From: Deinococcus sedimenti
GTDB lineage: Bacteria; Deinococcota; Deinococci; Deinococcales; Deinococcaceae
DNA: 64,000 nucleotides
Reading direction: 5' to 3'
Assembly: GCF_014648135.1 (NCBI RefSeq)
Contig: NZ_BMQN01000001.1
Location: 1,282,369-1,346,368, forward strand
The position numbers and the translations under genes are program-made. Of this stretch, positions 27,609 to 37,898 are shown one piece after another. Every line of letters starts with the position of its first letter. Positions within the stretch are counted from its first letter, which is position 1. The notes under the pieces are model-generated. The model was not told where the DNA came from. It searched no databases and saw only the letters and a list, made by a program, of their open reading frames with translations.

Positions 27609-28456
27609 GCCGCGACACCAGTCCCCAGCGCCTCACGCCCGCGCAGCGCGCCGGCCGCTCCGCCGCGCTGGCCGCCCTGATCGTCGGCGGGTTCTTCCCA
27701 TTCATCTGGATGGTCCTGACCAGCCTGAAATCTGAGGGGGAACTCCAGAAGTTCCCGGTGCAGTACCTCCCGTCGAAGCTTGACTTCAGCAACTACGCCC
27801 GGGTGTTCAGCGAGCAGCCGTTCGCGCAGTTCTTCCTGAACTCCCTGACTGTCAGCCTCCTGAGCACCGTGCTGTGCATCGCCGCCGCCGTGCCCGCTGC
27901 GTACGCCCTGGCCCGATTGAACCTGCGCGGACGCGGGCTGCTCATGACCGCCGTCGTGACGTTCAGCATGCTGCCGGTCGTCAGCCTGCTCGTGCCCATG
28001 TTCCGCCTGATGCGCGGCGCGAACCTGTTGAACACCTACCCCGCGCTGATCCTCCCCTACGCCGCTCTGAGCCTCCCCATCGGCATCCTGACGCTCGTGG
28101 CGTTCTTCAGCGCCATCCCCCGCGACCTCGAAGCGGCCGCCATGGTGGACGGCACCACCCGCGTCGGTGCACTGACCCGCGTGGTCCTGCCGCTCTCGAC
28201 ACCCGGCGTCGTCACGGCCGCGCTGCTGGTGTTCGTGAACTCCTGGAACGAATTCCTGCTCGCCCTGAGCTTCAACACCAAACTGTCCATGCGCACCGTG
28301 TCCGTCGGCGTGACCCTCTACCAGGGCGAATTCGCGTTCCCCTGGCCGCTGATCGCCGCCGCTGTCGTCGTCGCCACCGTTCCCCTCGTGCTGCTGATCG
28401 CCATCTTCCAGCGCCGCTTCGTCGCGGGCCTCACCGCCGGCGGCGTGAAGGCATGA
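27605..28456 (+). CDS. Carbohydrate ABC transporter permease, MalG/UgpE type
   Basis: 283 residues, six transmembrane segments. It has the MalG-type features FPFIWMVLTSLK at the first helix and the EAA loop EAAAMVDGTTRVGALTRVVLPLSTPG, plus NSWNEFLLAL near the end. The GTG start overlaps the previous stop as GTGA and its own stop overlaps the next ATG, so the operon is tightly coupled. Confidence 0.92.
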   Translation: MSRDTSPQRLTPAQRAGRSAALAALIVGGFFPFIWMVLTSLKSEGELQKFPVQYLPSKLDFSNYARVFSEQPFAQFFLNSLTVSLLSTVLCIAAAVPAAYALARLNLRGRGLLMTAVVTFSMLPVVSLLVPMFRLMRGANLLNTYPALILPYAALSLPIGILTLVAFFSAIPRDLEAAAMVDGTTRVGALTRVVLPLSTPGVVTAALLVFVNSWNEFLLALSFNTKLSMRTVSVGVTLYQGEFAFPWPLIAAAVVVATVPLVLLIAIFQRRFVAGLTAGGVKA

Positions 28457-28914
28457 GTGAGGGTGTGCTGCCCGATTCGGCTCAGCTTCTCACGGCGCTG
28501 GGCTCGTGGACGTCCAGAGCGACGGATCTCCTCTCAAACGAGGGAAATATTCTCCACGCCGTCGCGCTAAGTGCCATCCTCTGGCCCCGTTTCATTGAAT
28601 TCGAGGACCACATCATCCGCGAAGATCGCTTTGATCTGGAGAATTTCCGCCAATGGAAGGAGAGCACCGGCCACAATCGGCAAGCCATCGAGAGCGTCCT
28701 GAATCACGTCCACATCTACGATCTGCTGCCCTCACACGACGAGGCACCTCTAGAAGCCTACGAGTACCTGGCTCAGGTGCTCCTGCGCACTTGGAAGGCC
28801 GCGCTGAGCGAGCAGCATCCCACACGTCAATTCGAGTTCCACTACGCCACCGAGCCTGTCGAGTACGGCCCCACCGTCTACGTCTGGCAGACCCTGGCAG
28901 GAGGCCCCGCATGA
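28453..28914 (+). CDS. Unrecognised 153-residue protein within the ABC transporter operon
   Basis: I do not recognise the family. The protein looks soluble and helical, rich in aromatic and charged residues (WPRFIEFEDHIIRED, FRQWKESTGHNRQAIESVLNHVHIYDLL), with no signal peptide or transmembrane helix. Codon use and base composition are lower in GC than the flanking genes (for example AACGAGGGAAATATTCTC), which suggests a later arrival. Yet it starts on the ATGA of the preceding permease and ends on the ATGA of the monooxygenase, so it is fully built into the operon. It could be a small immunity-like or regulatory protein; no function is claimed. Confidence 0.8.
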   Translation: MSEGVLPDSAQLLTALGSWTSRATDLLSNEGNILHAVALSAILWPRFIEFEDHIIREDRFDLENFRQWKESTGHNRQAIESVLNHVHIYDLLPSHDEAPLEAYEYLAQVLLRTWKAALSEQHPTRQFEFHYATEPVEYGPTVYVWQTLAGGPA

Positions 28915-30038
28915 CCGAACCGTCCCAGTCCGAATTCCTGTGGTTTCTTCAGCTGTCGCGTGACGGCGAGTTCATCGGGACAAAGGAGAAACCGCCGCGT
29001 AAGCCGACCCTGGCGTACCTGCAGTCGCTGATCAGCACGGCGGGCGAGGCGGGGTTCGAGGCGCTGCTGACCGCCACGAACTATCACAGTGAGCACGAGA
29101 ACTACACGGCGGCGGTGGCGGCCCTGGCGCGCAGCGCGCCGACCGATCCGGCGCTGCTGATCGCGGTGCGGCCGGGGATGTTCCACCCGGCGATGTACGC
29201 GAAGATGCTCGCGACGCTGCAGAACCTGTTCCCTGGGCGGGTGCGGGTGAACATCGTGACCGGCAGCAGCCCCGCCGAGAACGCCATGTACGGCGACCGC
29301 GAGGATCACGGCAGGCGCTACGAGCGGACGCGGGAGTTCATGCAGATCCTGCGGCAGCTGTGGACGGCGCCGCCGCCGCAGTCGTTCAGCAGCGACCTGT
29401 ACTCGTTCGAGAACGCGGTGCTGGACCCGGCGCCCGTGCAGCCGATCCCGCTGTACTTCGGCGGGGCGTCCCCGGTGGCGCAGGGGATCGCGGCGGACCT
29501 GGCGGACGTGTACCTGATGTGGGGCGAGCGGGAGGACATGCTCGCCGAGCGGCTGGCGCAGATGCGGGCGCTGGAGGCGAAGACGGGCCGCCCGCTGCGC
29601 TACGGGCTGCGCACGCACGTGATCGTCCGCGAGACGGAAGCCGAGGCCCGCGAGGCCGCCGAGCGCCTGATCAGCCGCGTGGATCCGGAGGTGCGGGCGG
29701 CGTTCGTGGCGAGTCACGCGCACGTGGACGGCGTGGGCCAGAAACGGCAGATCGACATGATCAGGGACCTGGACGGGGACCTGATGGTCGAACCGGGCCT
29801 GTGGGCGGGCGTGGGCATGGCCCGCAGCGGCGTGGGCGTCGCCATCGTCGGCGATCCGCAGCAGGTGGCCGCGAAGATCCGCCGGTACGAGGACATGGGT
29901 TTCAGCTCGTTCATCTTCAGTGGCTACCCGCACCTGGAGGAAGCGCGCCGTTTCGGGGAACTGGTCATGCCGCTCCTGAAGGGCACCGCGCGGGAGGAAC
30001 GCGCGATTCATACGGACAAGGTCGCGCCGGTCGCCTGA
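28911..30038 (+). CDS. LLM-class flavin-dependent monooxygenase (SsuD-like)
   Basis: 375 residues of bacterial luciferase-like TIM barrel. Typical segments are FLWFLQLSRDGEFIG, TAGEAGFEALLTATNYHSEHENY, the NIVTGSSPAENAMYGDREDHGRRYER flavin/substrate region and PLYFGGASPVAQGIAADLADVYLMWGE. SsuD enzymes use FMNH2 from a separate reductase to cleave C-S bonds of alkanesulfonates. Being the last gene of a sugar-type ABC operon, it may act on a sulfonated sugar, as SmoC does on sulfoquinovose, but no flavin reductase, glycosidase or reductase partner is nearby. A hairpin repeat follows the stop. Confidence 0.9.
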   Translation: MTEPSQSEFLWFLQLSRDGEFIGTKEKPPRKPTLAYLQSLISTAGEAGFEALLTATNYHSEHENYTAAVAALARSAPTDPALLIAVRPGMFHPAMYAKMLATLQNLFPGRVRVNIVTGSSPAENAMYGDREDHGRRYERTREFMQILRQLWTAPPPQSFSSDLYSFENAVLDPAPVQPIPLYFGGASPVAQGIAADLADVYLMWGEREDMLAERLAQMRALEAKTGRPLRYGLRTHVIVRETEAEAREAAERLISRVDPEVRAAFVASHAHVDGVGQKRQIDMIRDLDGDLMVEPGLWAGVGMARSGVGVAIVGDPQQVAAKIRRYEDMGFSSFIFSGYPHLEEARRFGELVMPLLKGTAREERAIHTDKVAPVA

Positions 30039-30044
30039 CCTGAC

Positions 30045-30075
30045 CTGCTCCTCCCCCCTTGAGGGGGAGGTCGGG
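30045..30075. repeat. Palindromic intergenic repeat (CTCCCCC-GGGGGAG type)
   Basis: CTCCTCCCCCC-TTGA-GGGGGAGG followed by TCGGGTGGGG. A reverse-oriented near copy is at 54000-54030. It lies between convergent stops and could terminate transcription. A second hairpin GGCGGG/CCCGCC follows at about 30085-30100. Confidence 0.6.
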
Positions 30076-30104
30076 TGGGGGGTGGCGGGCCGCGCCCGCC
30101 GGGT

Positions 30105-30779
30105 TCAGCTGGCGCGCAGGATGACGTGTTCGAGGCGTTCGGCGACGTTCACGAGGTGATCGCCGAGCCGTTCGAGGTTGCGGGCCATGCGGCCGGCGGT
30201 CAGGGCGACGTCGGTGTCCTCGGGTCGTTCGAGGAGGCGGGTGAGGCTGGCGCGCTGCATCTGTTCGTACAGCGCGTCCACCTGTTCGAAGTCGAGGCGC
30301 ATGACGTCGCGCGCGGCGTGCAGGTCGCGTTCCGCGAAGGCGTACGAGAGCCGTTCGAGCATCTGCGTCAGGAGGCGCACGAGGGGCAGGGCGTCCTGCA
30401 CGGTGGCGCTGCGGGTGCGGGGCGCGATGGTTTCCAGGTCGCGGGCGACGTTGAAGGCGTAGTCGCCGACGCGTTCCAGGTTCGTCAGGCTGCGGAACAC
30501 CATCAGGTTGAACGCGAGGTCGTCCTCGGTCAGCGGGGTGCTGAAGGCCTGGAGGCACAGGTCCTCCAGTTCGCGTTCCAGCGCGTCGGTTTCGGCTTCG
30601 AGGCGTTCGGCGCGGGCGGTGAGTCCGGCGAATTCGGCGCGTTCGTTCGCGTCGCGTACGGCGTCGAGCTGTTCGAGGGTGATGCTGAGCATCCGCAGGA
30701 AGCGCGCGGTGATGGTGGCCACCGGGCCGGTCGCGGGTGCGCCGGTCGGGTGGGGGGTGGGGGGTGCGCCGCCGTCCAT
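30105..30779 (-). CDS. phoU: PhoU-family phosphate signalling protein
   Basis: 224 residues with two PhoU three-helix repeats. The E/D-x-x-x-D metal-binding pattern is seen in FRSLTNLERVGDYAFNVARD and again in RMARNLERLGDHLVNVAER. PhoU links the Pst phosphate transporter to the PhoR kinase and dampens the Pho response. A Pro/Thr-rich N-terminal tail of 20 residues is extra. The start at 30779 has GATACT seven bases upstream on the minus strand. No pst or phoBR genes are in the window. Confidence 0.88.
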   Translation of the reverse strand: MDGGAPPTPHPTGAPATGPVATITARFLRMLSITLEQLDAVRDANERAEFAGLTARAERLEAETDALERELEDLCLQAFSTPLTEDDLAFNLMVFRSLTNLERVGDYAFNVARDLETIAPRTRSATVQDALPLVRLLTQMLERLSYAFAERDLHAARDVMRLDFEQVDALYEQMQRASLTRLLERPEDTDVALTAGRMARNLERLGDHLVNVAERLEHVILRAS

Positions 30780-30884
30780 GCCGCCCAGTATCCTGCCGCG
30801 TTGTGATGAGGTGGTCAAGGCGGGCGTGACGGGGCGTTCACCGATGCGGACCTCCCCTGATGGTGGGGGTGGAGGGGCGGGTGG

Positions 30885-31187
30885 TCAGCGGTGGGCGCGG
30901 ACGGGTCCCAGGGGCGTGAACCCGGCGCGGGTCAGCGCGGCACGCAGGTCATCGGGGGTGGCGGCGTGATGGGGGCGGGCCTGGAGGGTCAGGTCGCCGA
31001 GGCTGGCGACGGGCCAGCTCTGCACGGTCCAGCCGTCCAGCTGCGGGGCGCGTCCGCCGGGGGCGATGACCTCCACGCTGTACATGGGCAGGCTGTACAG
31101 GGGCGCAGTGGGGTCAGCCTGCCGGGCGAGGGGCTGGAGGTCGGGCGTGAGGGGGAAGCGGGCCGTGGGGCGCAGGGTGGCAGTCAT
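30885..31187 (-). CDS. Small hypothetical protein divergent from a LysR gene
   Basis: 100 residues, not recognised. The sequence is compact and globular-looking (LYSLPMYSVEVIAPGG, LDGWTVQSWPVASLGDLTLQ, DLRAALTRAGFTPLGPV), the last part reading like a DRALTRAGF helix-strand of a small alpha/beta domain. GAGGT precedes the ATG. Its divergent placement from the LysR gene 155 bases away makes it the likeliest target of that regulator. Confidence 0.6.
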   Translation of the reverse strand: MTATLRPTARFPLTPDLQPLARQADPTAPLYSLPMYSVEVIAPGGRAPQLDGWTVQSWPVASLGDLTLQARPHHAATPDDLRAALTRAGFTPLGPVRAHR

Positions 31188-31342
31188 GTGGGGACCTCGT
31201 CGGGGGCGCGGCCGGGGTGGCCGGTGATGCCTCCAGGGTGCGCCTGCGGGGCCAGGGCTGACCATCGGTGGGGACGCTGCCCCTCCCGCGTTGCATCGGT
31301 TTTCCCGATGCCTGCCGGGGTGGGCGCGGCCTACACTGGGGT

Positions 31343-32299
31343 ATGACCTCCGCGCGCCCCTCCCCCACCGGTCTGCCGTCACTGGCGCAGCTGCGCGCCC
31401 TGCTGGCGGTGGCGGACGCCGGGGGCTTCAGCGAGGCGGCGGCGGAACTGGGCGTGTCGCAGTCCACCCTCAGCGAGGCGATCAGCAAACTGGAGGCGCT
31501 GGCCGGGCGGCCCCTGCTGCGGCGTGGGCGCGGCGGGACGGTGCCGACCCCGGCGGGCGAGCGGATGCTGGTTCACGCGCGGGCGGCGGTGCAGGCGGCG
31601 GGCGACGCGCTGCTGGCCGCGCAGGAGGACACGCAGTTGCGCGGCGTGCTGCGCGTGGCGTCGTTCCGTTCGACCGCCACGCACCTGCTGCCGCCCGCGC
31701 TGGCGGCGTTCCGAGCGCAGCATCCGGGCGTGACGGTGCGCCTCCTGGACGGCGAGACGGAGGGTGGCGGTCAGGAGCTCGTGCGGCGCGGTCAGGCGGA
31801 CGCGGCCATCGTGATCGAGGAGAACTGGGGCGACCTGCGCCTGACGCCGCTGGTCATGGACGAGTACCTCTTCGTGGCGCCCGCGCGGCGGGGCACGCAC
31901 CCGGTCACGCCGGAGGACCTCCAGGGGCCGCTGCTGCTCGCCCCGGGTCCGAATTCCTGCAACCTGCGCGTGATGGGGTACCTGCGCCGCTGCGGCGTGC
32001 AGCCGGAACGCGTGACCGAGATCGGCGAGGACAGCGTGATCCTGGGCATGGTCGCGCACGGGCTGGGCGTGAGCGTGATGCCGCGGCTGGCGCTGGAACC
32101 GCTGCCCGAAGGGCTGGTGGCGCTGCCGCTGCCGGAGCGGCTGATGCGGCCGCTGGCGCTGGCGACCCTGCCGCACCGCGCGAACCTGCCGGTGATCCGG
32201 GCCTTCACGGGCGCGCTGCTCGCGGCGCTGCACCGGCCCCATGCGCCCGCGCCGGACCCGGCGGTGGCCTTGCCGGGCGGGGCTTCTCTGCTACATTGA
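31343..32299 (+). CDS. LysR-family transcriptional regulator
   Basis: 318 residues. The N-terminal winged helix [38 protein letters not shown] is classical, and the type 2 periplasmic-binding effector domain follows ([28 protein letters not shown] onward). TACACT lies five bases before ATG 31343, so an in-frame ATG 25 codons upstream is rejected. The final codons CTACATTGA double as the -10 of the cysS leader transcript. Effector unknown. Confidence 0.9.
   Translation: MTSARPSPTGLPSLAQLRALLAVADAGGFSEAAAELGVSQSTLSEAISKLEALAGRPLLRRGRGGTVPTPAGERMLVHARAAVQAAGDALLAAQEDTQLRGVLRVASFRSTATHLLPPALAAFRAQHPGVTVRLLDGETEGGGQELVRRGQADAAIVIEENWGDLRLTPLVMDEYLFVAPARRGTHPVTPEDLQGPLLLAPGPNSCNLRVMGYLRRCGVQPERVTEIGEDSVILGMVAHGLGVSVMPRLALEPLPEGLVALPLPERLMRPLALATLPHRANLPVIRAFTGALLAALHRPHAPAPDPAVALPGGASLLH
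32292..32297 (+). promoter_or_regulatory. -10 box of the leaderless cysS leader transcript
   Basis: TACATT sits exactly seven bases before the leader-peptide ATG at 32305, the canonical Deinococcus leaderless spacing. It lies inside the last codons of the upstream LysR gene. Confidence 0.7.
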
Positions 32300-32304
32300 A
32301 GCGC

Positions 32305-32331
32305 ATGACGACCCTGTGTTGCCTCCGCTAG
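32305..32331 (+). CDS. Cysteine-sensing leader peptide MTTLCCLR upstream of cysS
   Basis: ATG-ACG-ACC-CTG-TGT-TGC-CTC-CGC-TAG encodes eight residues with two adjacent Cys codons (32317-32322). It begins at the predicted transcription start, lies 86 bases upstream of the cysteinyl-tRNA synthetase gene, and is followed by an antiterminator/terminator pair. When charged tRNA-Cys is scarce the ribosome would stall on these codons and let cysS be transcribed. This is a ribosome-mediated attenuator by sequence logic; not experimentally known to me for this locus. Confidence 0.75.
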   Translation: MTTLCCLR

Positions 32332-32395
32332 CGGCCCACGTGCAGCCCAGCGTCCGTGACCGCGCCCCTGATCTATGTGGCGCGGTCTTTTTATT
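32331..32395 (+). promoter_or_regulatory. Transcription attenuator of cysS (antiterminator and terminator)
   Basis: Terminator: GACCGCGCC (32358-32366) pairs with GGCGCGGTC (32379-32387), followed by TTTTTATT. Antiterminator: GCGG (32331-32334) and CACG (32337-32340) pair with CGTG (32355-32358) and CCGC (32360-32363), using bases of the terminator's left arm, so the two are mutually exclusive. A ribosome finishing at the TAG (32329-32331) would cover the antiterminator's left arm and favour termination; one stalled at the Cys codons would leave it free. Confidence 0.72.
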
Positions 32396-32417
32396 GCCTA
32401 CTGAACGAGGAGACATC

Positions 32418-33896
32418 ATGACCCAGCGTCCCGAACCCCGCCTGCCCGATCCGAACATCGTCCTGTACGACTCCCTGTCCCGTCAGAAGGTGACGTTTAC
32501 GCCGACTGCGCCCGGCCGGGTGGGCATGTATCTGTGCGGCCCGACCGTGTACAGCGACGCGCACCTGGGCCACGCGAAGAAGGAGGTGGCATTCGATGTG
32601 ATCCGCCGGGCGTTCACGCACTTCGGGTATCAGGTGCGGTACGTGGCGAACATCACCGACGTGGGTCACCTCCAGAACGACAGCGACGACGGCGAGGACA
32701 AGATGCTCGCCCGCGCCCGCCTGGAGCAGCTCGAGCCCATGGAGGTCGCCGACAAGTACTTCTGGTCGTTCATGCACGATATGGAGGCCCTGAACGTCCT
32801 CAAGCCCAGCATCAACCCCCGCGCGACCGGGCACATCATCGAGCAGATCGCGCTGATCGAGGAACTCATCGCGCGCGGGCACGCGTACGAGTCGGCGGGC
32901 AGCGTGTACTTCGACGTGCGCTCCTGGCCCGAGTACGGCAAGCTGTCGGGCCGCAGGCTGGACGATCAGGAGGAAGGCACGCGCGAGGCCGTCCGCGAGG
33001 AGAAACGCGACCCACGTGACTTCGCGCTGTGGAAGCGGGCCGAGCACGGCCACATCATGCGCTGGCCGTCCCCGTGGGGCGAGGGGTTCCCCGGCTGGCA
33101 CATCGAGTGCTCCGCCATGAGCCTCAAGTACCTCGGTGAGGGCTTCGACATTCACGGGGGCGGCCTGGACCTGCAGTTCCCGCACCACGAGGCCGAGATC
33201 GCGCAGTCCGAGGCAGCCGGGCACGCGTTCGCGCGCTACTGGATGCACAACAACATGCTGACCATCGGCGGCGAGAAGATGAGCAAGAGCAAGGGCAACT
33301 TCCTGACCATCCAGGACGTGCTCGCGCAGCACGACCCGATGGTGGTGCGTTTCCTGCTGGTCGGCAGTCACTACCGCTCCATCACCGAATTCAGCGACGC
33401 GGCCTTCGAGTCCGCCCGCAGCGGGTACCGCCGCCTGACTGAGGCGCTGCACGAGATCGAACGCCGCCTCCCGAACGCGCCCGCCGGGCAGAACGCTGCG
33501 CTGGACGCGAAGATCGCCGCGCACGTCCAGGCGTTCGAGGACGCCCTGCGGGACGACTTCAATACGCCCAAGGCCGTCGCGGCGCTGTTCGGCCTGACCA
33601 CTGACCTGAACGCCGCACTGAATACCGGTGAGGTGCCGCGCGGCACGCTGGAGGCCGCCCAGCGTGCCTACCGTGACCTGGGCGGCGAGGTGCTGGGCCT
33701 CTTCGCGGGTGGCAGCGGCCCCGCGCAGAGCGACGACTCGCAGGTCGTCAGCGCCTTGATGGACCTGGTCCTGAAGGCCCGGCAGAACTACCGCCTGAAC
33801 AAGCAGTACGCCGAGGCCGACGAACTGCGCGACACCCTCACGCAGGTGGGCGTGACGGTCGAGGACACCAAGGACGGGGTGCGCTGGAAACGCTGA
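32418..33896 (+). CDS. cysS: Cysteinyl-tRNA synthetase
   Basis: 492 residues, class I synthetase. The HIGH-like motif is in [18 protein letters not shown], the zinc-site Cys in MYLCGPTVY and GWHIECSAM with the [11 protein letters not shown] segment, and the KMSKS loop is [12 protein letters not shown]. It charges tRNA-Cys. The ATG at 32418 follows GAGGAGA; upstream in-frame ATGs lie in the leader and are rejected. Expression is probably set by the Cys-Cys leader peptide attenuator immediately upstream. Confidence 0.97.
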   Translation: MTQRPEPRLPDPNIVLYDSLSRQKVTFTPTAPGRVGMYLCGPTVYSDAHLGHAKKEVAFDVIRRAFTHFGYQVRYVANITDVGHLQNDSDDGEDKMLARARLEQLEPMEVADKYFWSFMHDMEALNVLKPSINPRATGHIIEQIALIEELIARGHAYESAGSVYFDVRSWPEYGKLSGRRLDDQEEGTREAVREEKRDPRDFALWKRAEHGHIMRWPSPWGEGFPGWHIECSAMSLKYLGEGFDIHGGGLDLQFPHHEAEIAQSEAAGHAFARYWMHNNMLTIGGEKMSKSKGNFLTIQDVLAQHDPMVVRFLLVGSHYRSITEFSDAAFESARSGYRRLTEALHEIERRLPNAPAGQNAALDAKIAAHVQAFEDALRDDFNTPKAVAALFGLTTDLNAALNTGEVPRGTLEAAQRAYRDLGGEVLGLFAGGSGPAQSDDSQVVSALMDLVLKARQNYRLNKQYAEADELRDTLTQVGVTVEDTKDGVRWKR

Positions 33897-34019
33897 GCGG
33901 TCCGGCCGTTTCCCTCGCTCCTGACCTCAAGCCAATCTGAACAGGCTGTCAGGATTCCGCCAGGGTCCGCCCCTATCCTGAGAGTCGAGCGGTGTTCGCA
34001 CCCTCATTCTTCCCTCTGA

Positions 34020-34052
34020 AGGGCACGCCACCTCCCCATGGGCGTGCCCATC
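34020..34052 (+). terminator. Hairpin downstream of cysS
   Basis: GGGCACGCC and GGCGTGCCC pair around an 11-base loop, followed by ATCTT. It lies 120 bases past the cysS stop and 90 before the next gene. T tract is weak. Confidence 0.45.
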
Positions 34053-34140
34053 TTGCTGCCTGGGGGAGGGGTACCGAAGGTGAACCCGGGCCCAGGGTCA
34101 ACCTCACCCGCCGTTTCGGACACGCGGTACACTCCGGACC

Positions 34141-34695
34141 ATGCTGCCCCCGCTCGTCAAACAGGTGCTCGACAACTTCAATTTCGATGTCGACCCGGAC
34201 CTGAGCCGTGAAGAGAACACCGAGGACGTGATCAAGAGCGCCGCCCTGCTGGCCGGGGCCATCAGCGTGGAACCCATCCCGTTCGCGGACATCCTGCTCA
34301 TCACCCCGGTGCAGGCCAAGATGGTCCTGCATATCGGCAAGATCTACGGCCACGACGTGACCCCTGAACGCGCGCTGGAAATCGCGCGTGAACTGGGCGT
34401 GACGGTCGCCTACGGCCTCGCGGCGCGGCAGGTCATGCGCGGCCTCGCCAAGATGGCCCTGCCTGTCATCGGCGGGCTGATCACTGCGCCCGCCGTGTAC
34501 GGCTGGACGTTCGCGTTGGGGCGCCTGGCGCAGAACTACTTCGAACGCCGCATCCAGGGCCTCCCGGACAGCCGACAGGACCGCGTGCAGGTCATCCAGG
34601 AGGCCAAACGGGACGCCAAGAAGGTGCTGCCCACCGCGCAGGACTTCACCGACCTCGCCAGCGAATTGCGGCGGCGCGCTGAACAGAAGAAGTAA
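34141..34695 (+). CDS. DUF697/YcjF-like membrane-associated protein
   Basis: 184 residues. A helical acidic head precedes a hydrophobic core ([39 protein letters not shown]) with the P-I-P-F-A-D pattern of DUF697, then [37 protein letters not shown]697 domains are usually fused or linked to Era/YihA-like GTPases and may anchor them to membranes; here the domain stands alone. TACACT lies seven bases before the ATG (leaderless). Confidence 0.75.
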   Translation: MLPPLVKQVLDNFNFDVDPDLSREENTEDVIKSAALLAGAISVEPIPFADILLITPVQAKMVLHIGKIYGHDVTPERALEIARELGVTVAYGLAARQVMRGLAKMALPVIGGLITAPAVYGWTFALGRLAQNYFERRIQGLPDSRQDRVQVIQEAKRDAKKVLPTAQDFTDLASELRRRAEQKK

Positions 34696-34715
34696 GCACT
34701 GGACTCTCGAAACAA

Positions 34716-34756
34716 CGCGTGCGGGCACGTCAAAAGAGTTGACGTGCCCGCACGCG
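34716..34756. terminator. Long perfect hairpin between convergent genes
   Basis: CGCGTGCGGGCACGTCAA pairs perfectly over 18 bases with its complement across the loop AAGAG. There is no T tract, but its location between two convergent stops and its length suggest a bidirectional terminator. Confidence 0.75.
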
Positions 34757-34764
34757 CCCACCGT

Positions 34765-35100
34765 TTACTTCAGGTCGATGTCCAGCACGGGCATGGGGGG
34801 CGCGGCGGGTTCCTCGGCCGTCCGCTTGAGGTTGGGGATGGCGACCGGGGTGGTGCGGTCCATGGGCTCATGGGGTTGTCCGGGCCGGACCCAGTGGGCG
34901 GTGGCGGCAGGTCCGCCGAGCCGCTGTGGGGGTTTGGGAGTGGCGGCGGCGCGGGCGGCGCGGAGGATGCCGTCGACCTCCTGTGAGCTGAGCAGACCCT
35001 TGGTTTCGAGGACGCTGAGGATACCGAGAACGGTTTTACGCAGAAATTCGGCCTCCACGGCGGGGTCCTTGGGGGTGGGGTCCTTCTTTGGGCTGGTCAT
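34765..35100 (-). CDS. Small hypothetical protein
   Basis: 111 residues, not recognised. A Lys/Pro-rich head is followed by one amphipathic helical hairpin (AEFLRKTVLGILSVLETKGLLSSQEVDGILRAAR) and a disordered Pro-rich tail ending VLDIDLK. The central hairpin resembles short helical domains seen at the ends of nitrile hydratase-like or sensor proteins, but no family is claimed. The start at 35100 has TACGCT seven bases upstream on the minus strand, so upstream ATGs are rejected. Confidence 0.65.
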   Translation of the reverse strand: MTSPKKDPTPKDPAVEAEFLRKTVLGILSVLETKGLLSSQEVDGILRAARAAATPKPPQRLGGPAATAHWVRPGQPHEPMDRTTPVAIPNLKRTAEEPAAPPMPVLDIDLK

Positions 35101-35191
35101 GCGGGTCAGCGTAGCGCGTGGCTGCTCCCCACGCGGTGACATCGGGTGTTCCGGCGGCCGGGCCGGGGCGGGGCGCGCCTTTGCGTACGGG

Positions 35192-35200
35192 TGGTATTCT
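35192..35200 (+). promoter_or_regulatory. Possible extended -10 promoter of the sdh operon
   Basis: TGG-TATTCT gives an extended -10 about 100 bases upstream of sdhC. The leader in between contains a CG(T)GGTGTG/CACCCACACGG dyad (about 35218-35241) that might be regulatory. No good -35 is visible. Confidence 0.3.
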
Positions 35201-35300
35201 GCATGCTGTCTGAAAGCGTGGTGTGAATGGTCACCCACACGGCATAACGCTTCGCCCTAGTGTGTTGGCGAGACGGGGCTGAGACGTCGAGGAGGTTTGG

Positions 35301-35657
35301 ATGTACCGAGGAAGAGAGGGGCAGTGGGCGTTCCTGCTTCACCGCCTGTCGGGGCTGGCGATTCTGTTTTACCTGATGCTGCACGTGTTCAGCATCGGGT
35401 CGTTCATTTTCGGTGAGCGGTTCTACATGACGATTCACGAGACGTACGACCTCGTGCCGTTCCGGATCGGGCTGCTGTTCGTGACGGCGGGCGTGGTGTA
35501 CCACGCGTTCAACGGACTGCGGATCATCGTCATGGACTTCACGGGCTTCGGCGTGGCGTACCAGCGGCAGATGTGGTACGGCGTGATGCTGCTCAGCGTG
35601 CTGGCGTTCATCGGTTCGGCCATCGTGGTCGTGCCGCGCATCCTGGGAGGCTACTGA
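35301..35657 (+). CDS. sdhC: Succinate dehydrogenase cytochrome b556 subunit
   Basis: 118 residues with three transmembrane helices. The family pattern R-x-S/G plus heme-ligand His occurs in FLLHRLSGLAILFYLMLHVFSIGSF, with a further His in VVYHAFNGLRIIVMDF. It anchors SdhAB to the inner membrane and binds heme b and quinone. GAGGAGG lies upstream. First gene of sdhCDAB. Confidence 0.92.
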   Translation: MYRGREGQWAFLLHRLSGLAILFYLMLHVFSIGSFIFGERFYMTIHETYDLVPFRIGLLFVTAGVVYHAFNGLRIIVMDFTGFGVAYQRQMWYGVMLLSVLAFIGSAIVVVPRILGGY

Positions 35658-36034
35658 TGATCCGCGCCCGGACCTTCACGGACGCGCGCCAGCAGGCGCA
35701 CAGCAACGCCGAACTGCACTGGTGGATCTTCATGCGGATCAGCGGTCTGATCCTGATGTTCCTGATCCTCGGGCACGTCTACATGACGTTCATTCAGGTC
35801 AGCGAGTCCGACGCGACGTTCGACGCGGTCGTGAACAAGCTGGCGAACCCGGCGTGGAAGTTCTACAACTGGTTGATCCTGAGCCTGTCGCTGCTGCACG
35901 GCGCGAACGGCGCGCGGTACTCCATCGAGGATTACGTCCGCAGCCGCCCGAACCGCGCGTGGGTGAAGGGTGTGTTCTACACCGTGATCGCGCTGCTGTT
36001 CGCGTTCGGCACGGTGGGTCTGTTCTCCATCTGA
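35657..36034 (+). CDS. sdhD: Succinate dehydrogenase hydrophobic anchor subunit
   Basis: 125 residues with three transmembrane helices. Its ATG overlaps the sdhC stop (TGATG). Conserved residues include WWIFMRISGLILMFLILGHVYMTF and SLLHGANGARYSIEDYVR. It forms the quinone site together with SdhC. Confidence 0.9.
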   Translation: MIRARTFTDARQQAHSNAELHWWIFMRISGLILMFLILGHVYMTFIQVSESDATFDAVVNKLANPAWKFYNWLILSLSLLHGANGARYSIEDYVRSRPNRAWVKGVFYTVIALLFAFGTVGLFSI

Positions 36035-36089
36035 AGTTCTTGTTCTCGGCCCCGTTCCACTGGGGTGGGGCCGGTAAAGGAAGTTGACT

Positions 36090-37841
<1,752 letters not shown>

Positions 37842-37898
37842 CCCCACCCGGACCGGCGGACCCCTTCCCCCCCCGCCGGTCCCTGGAAGGAACCTCCC

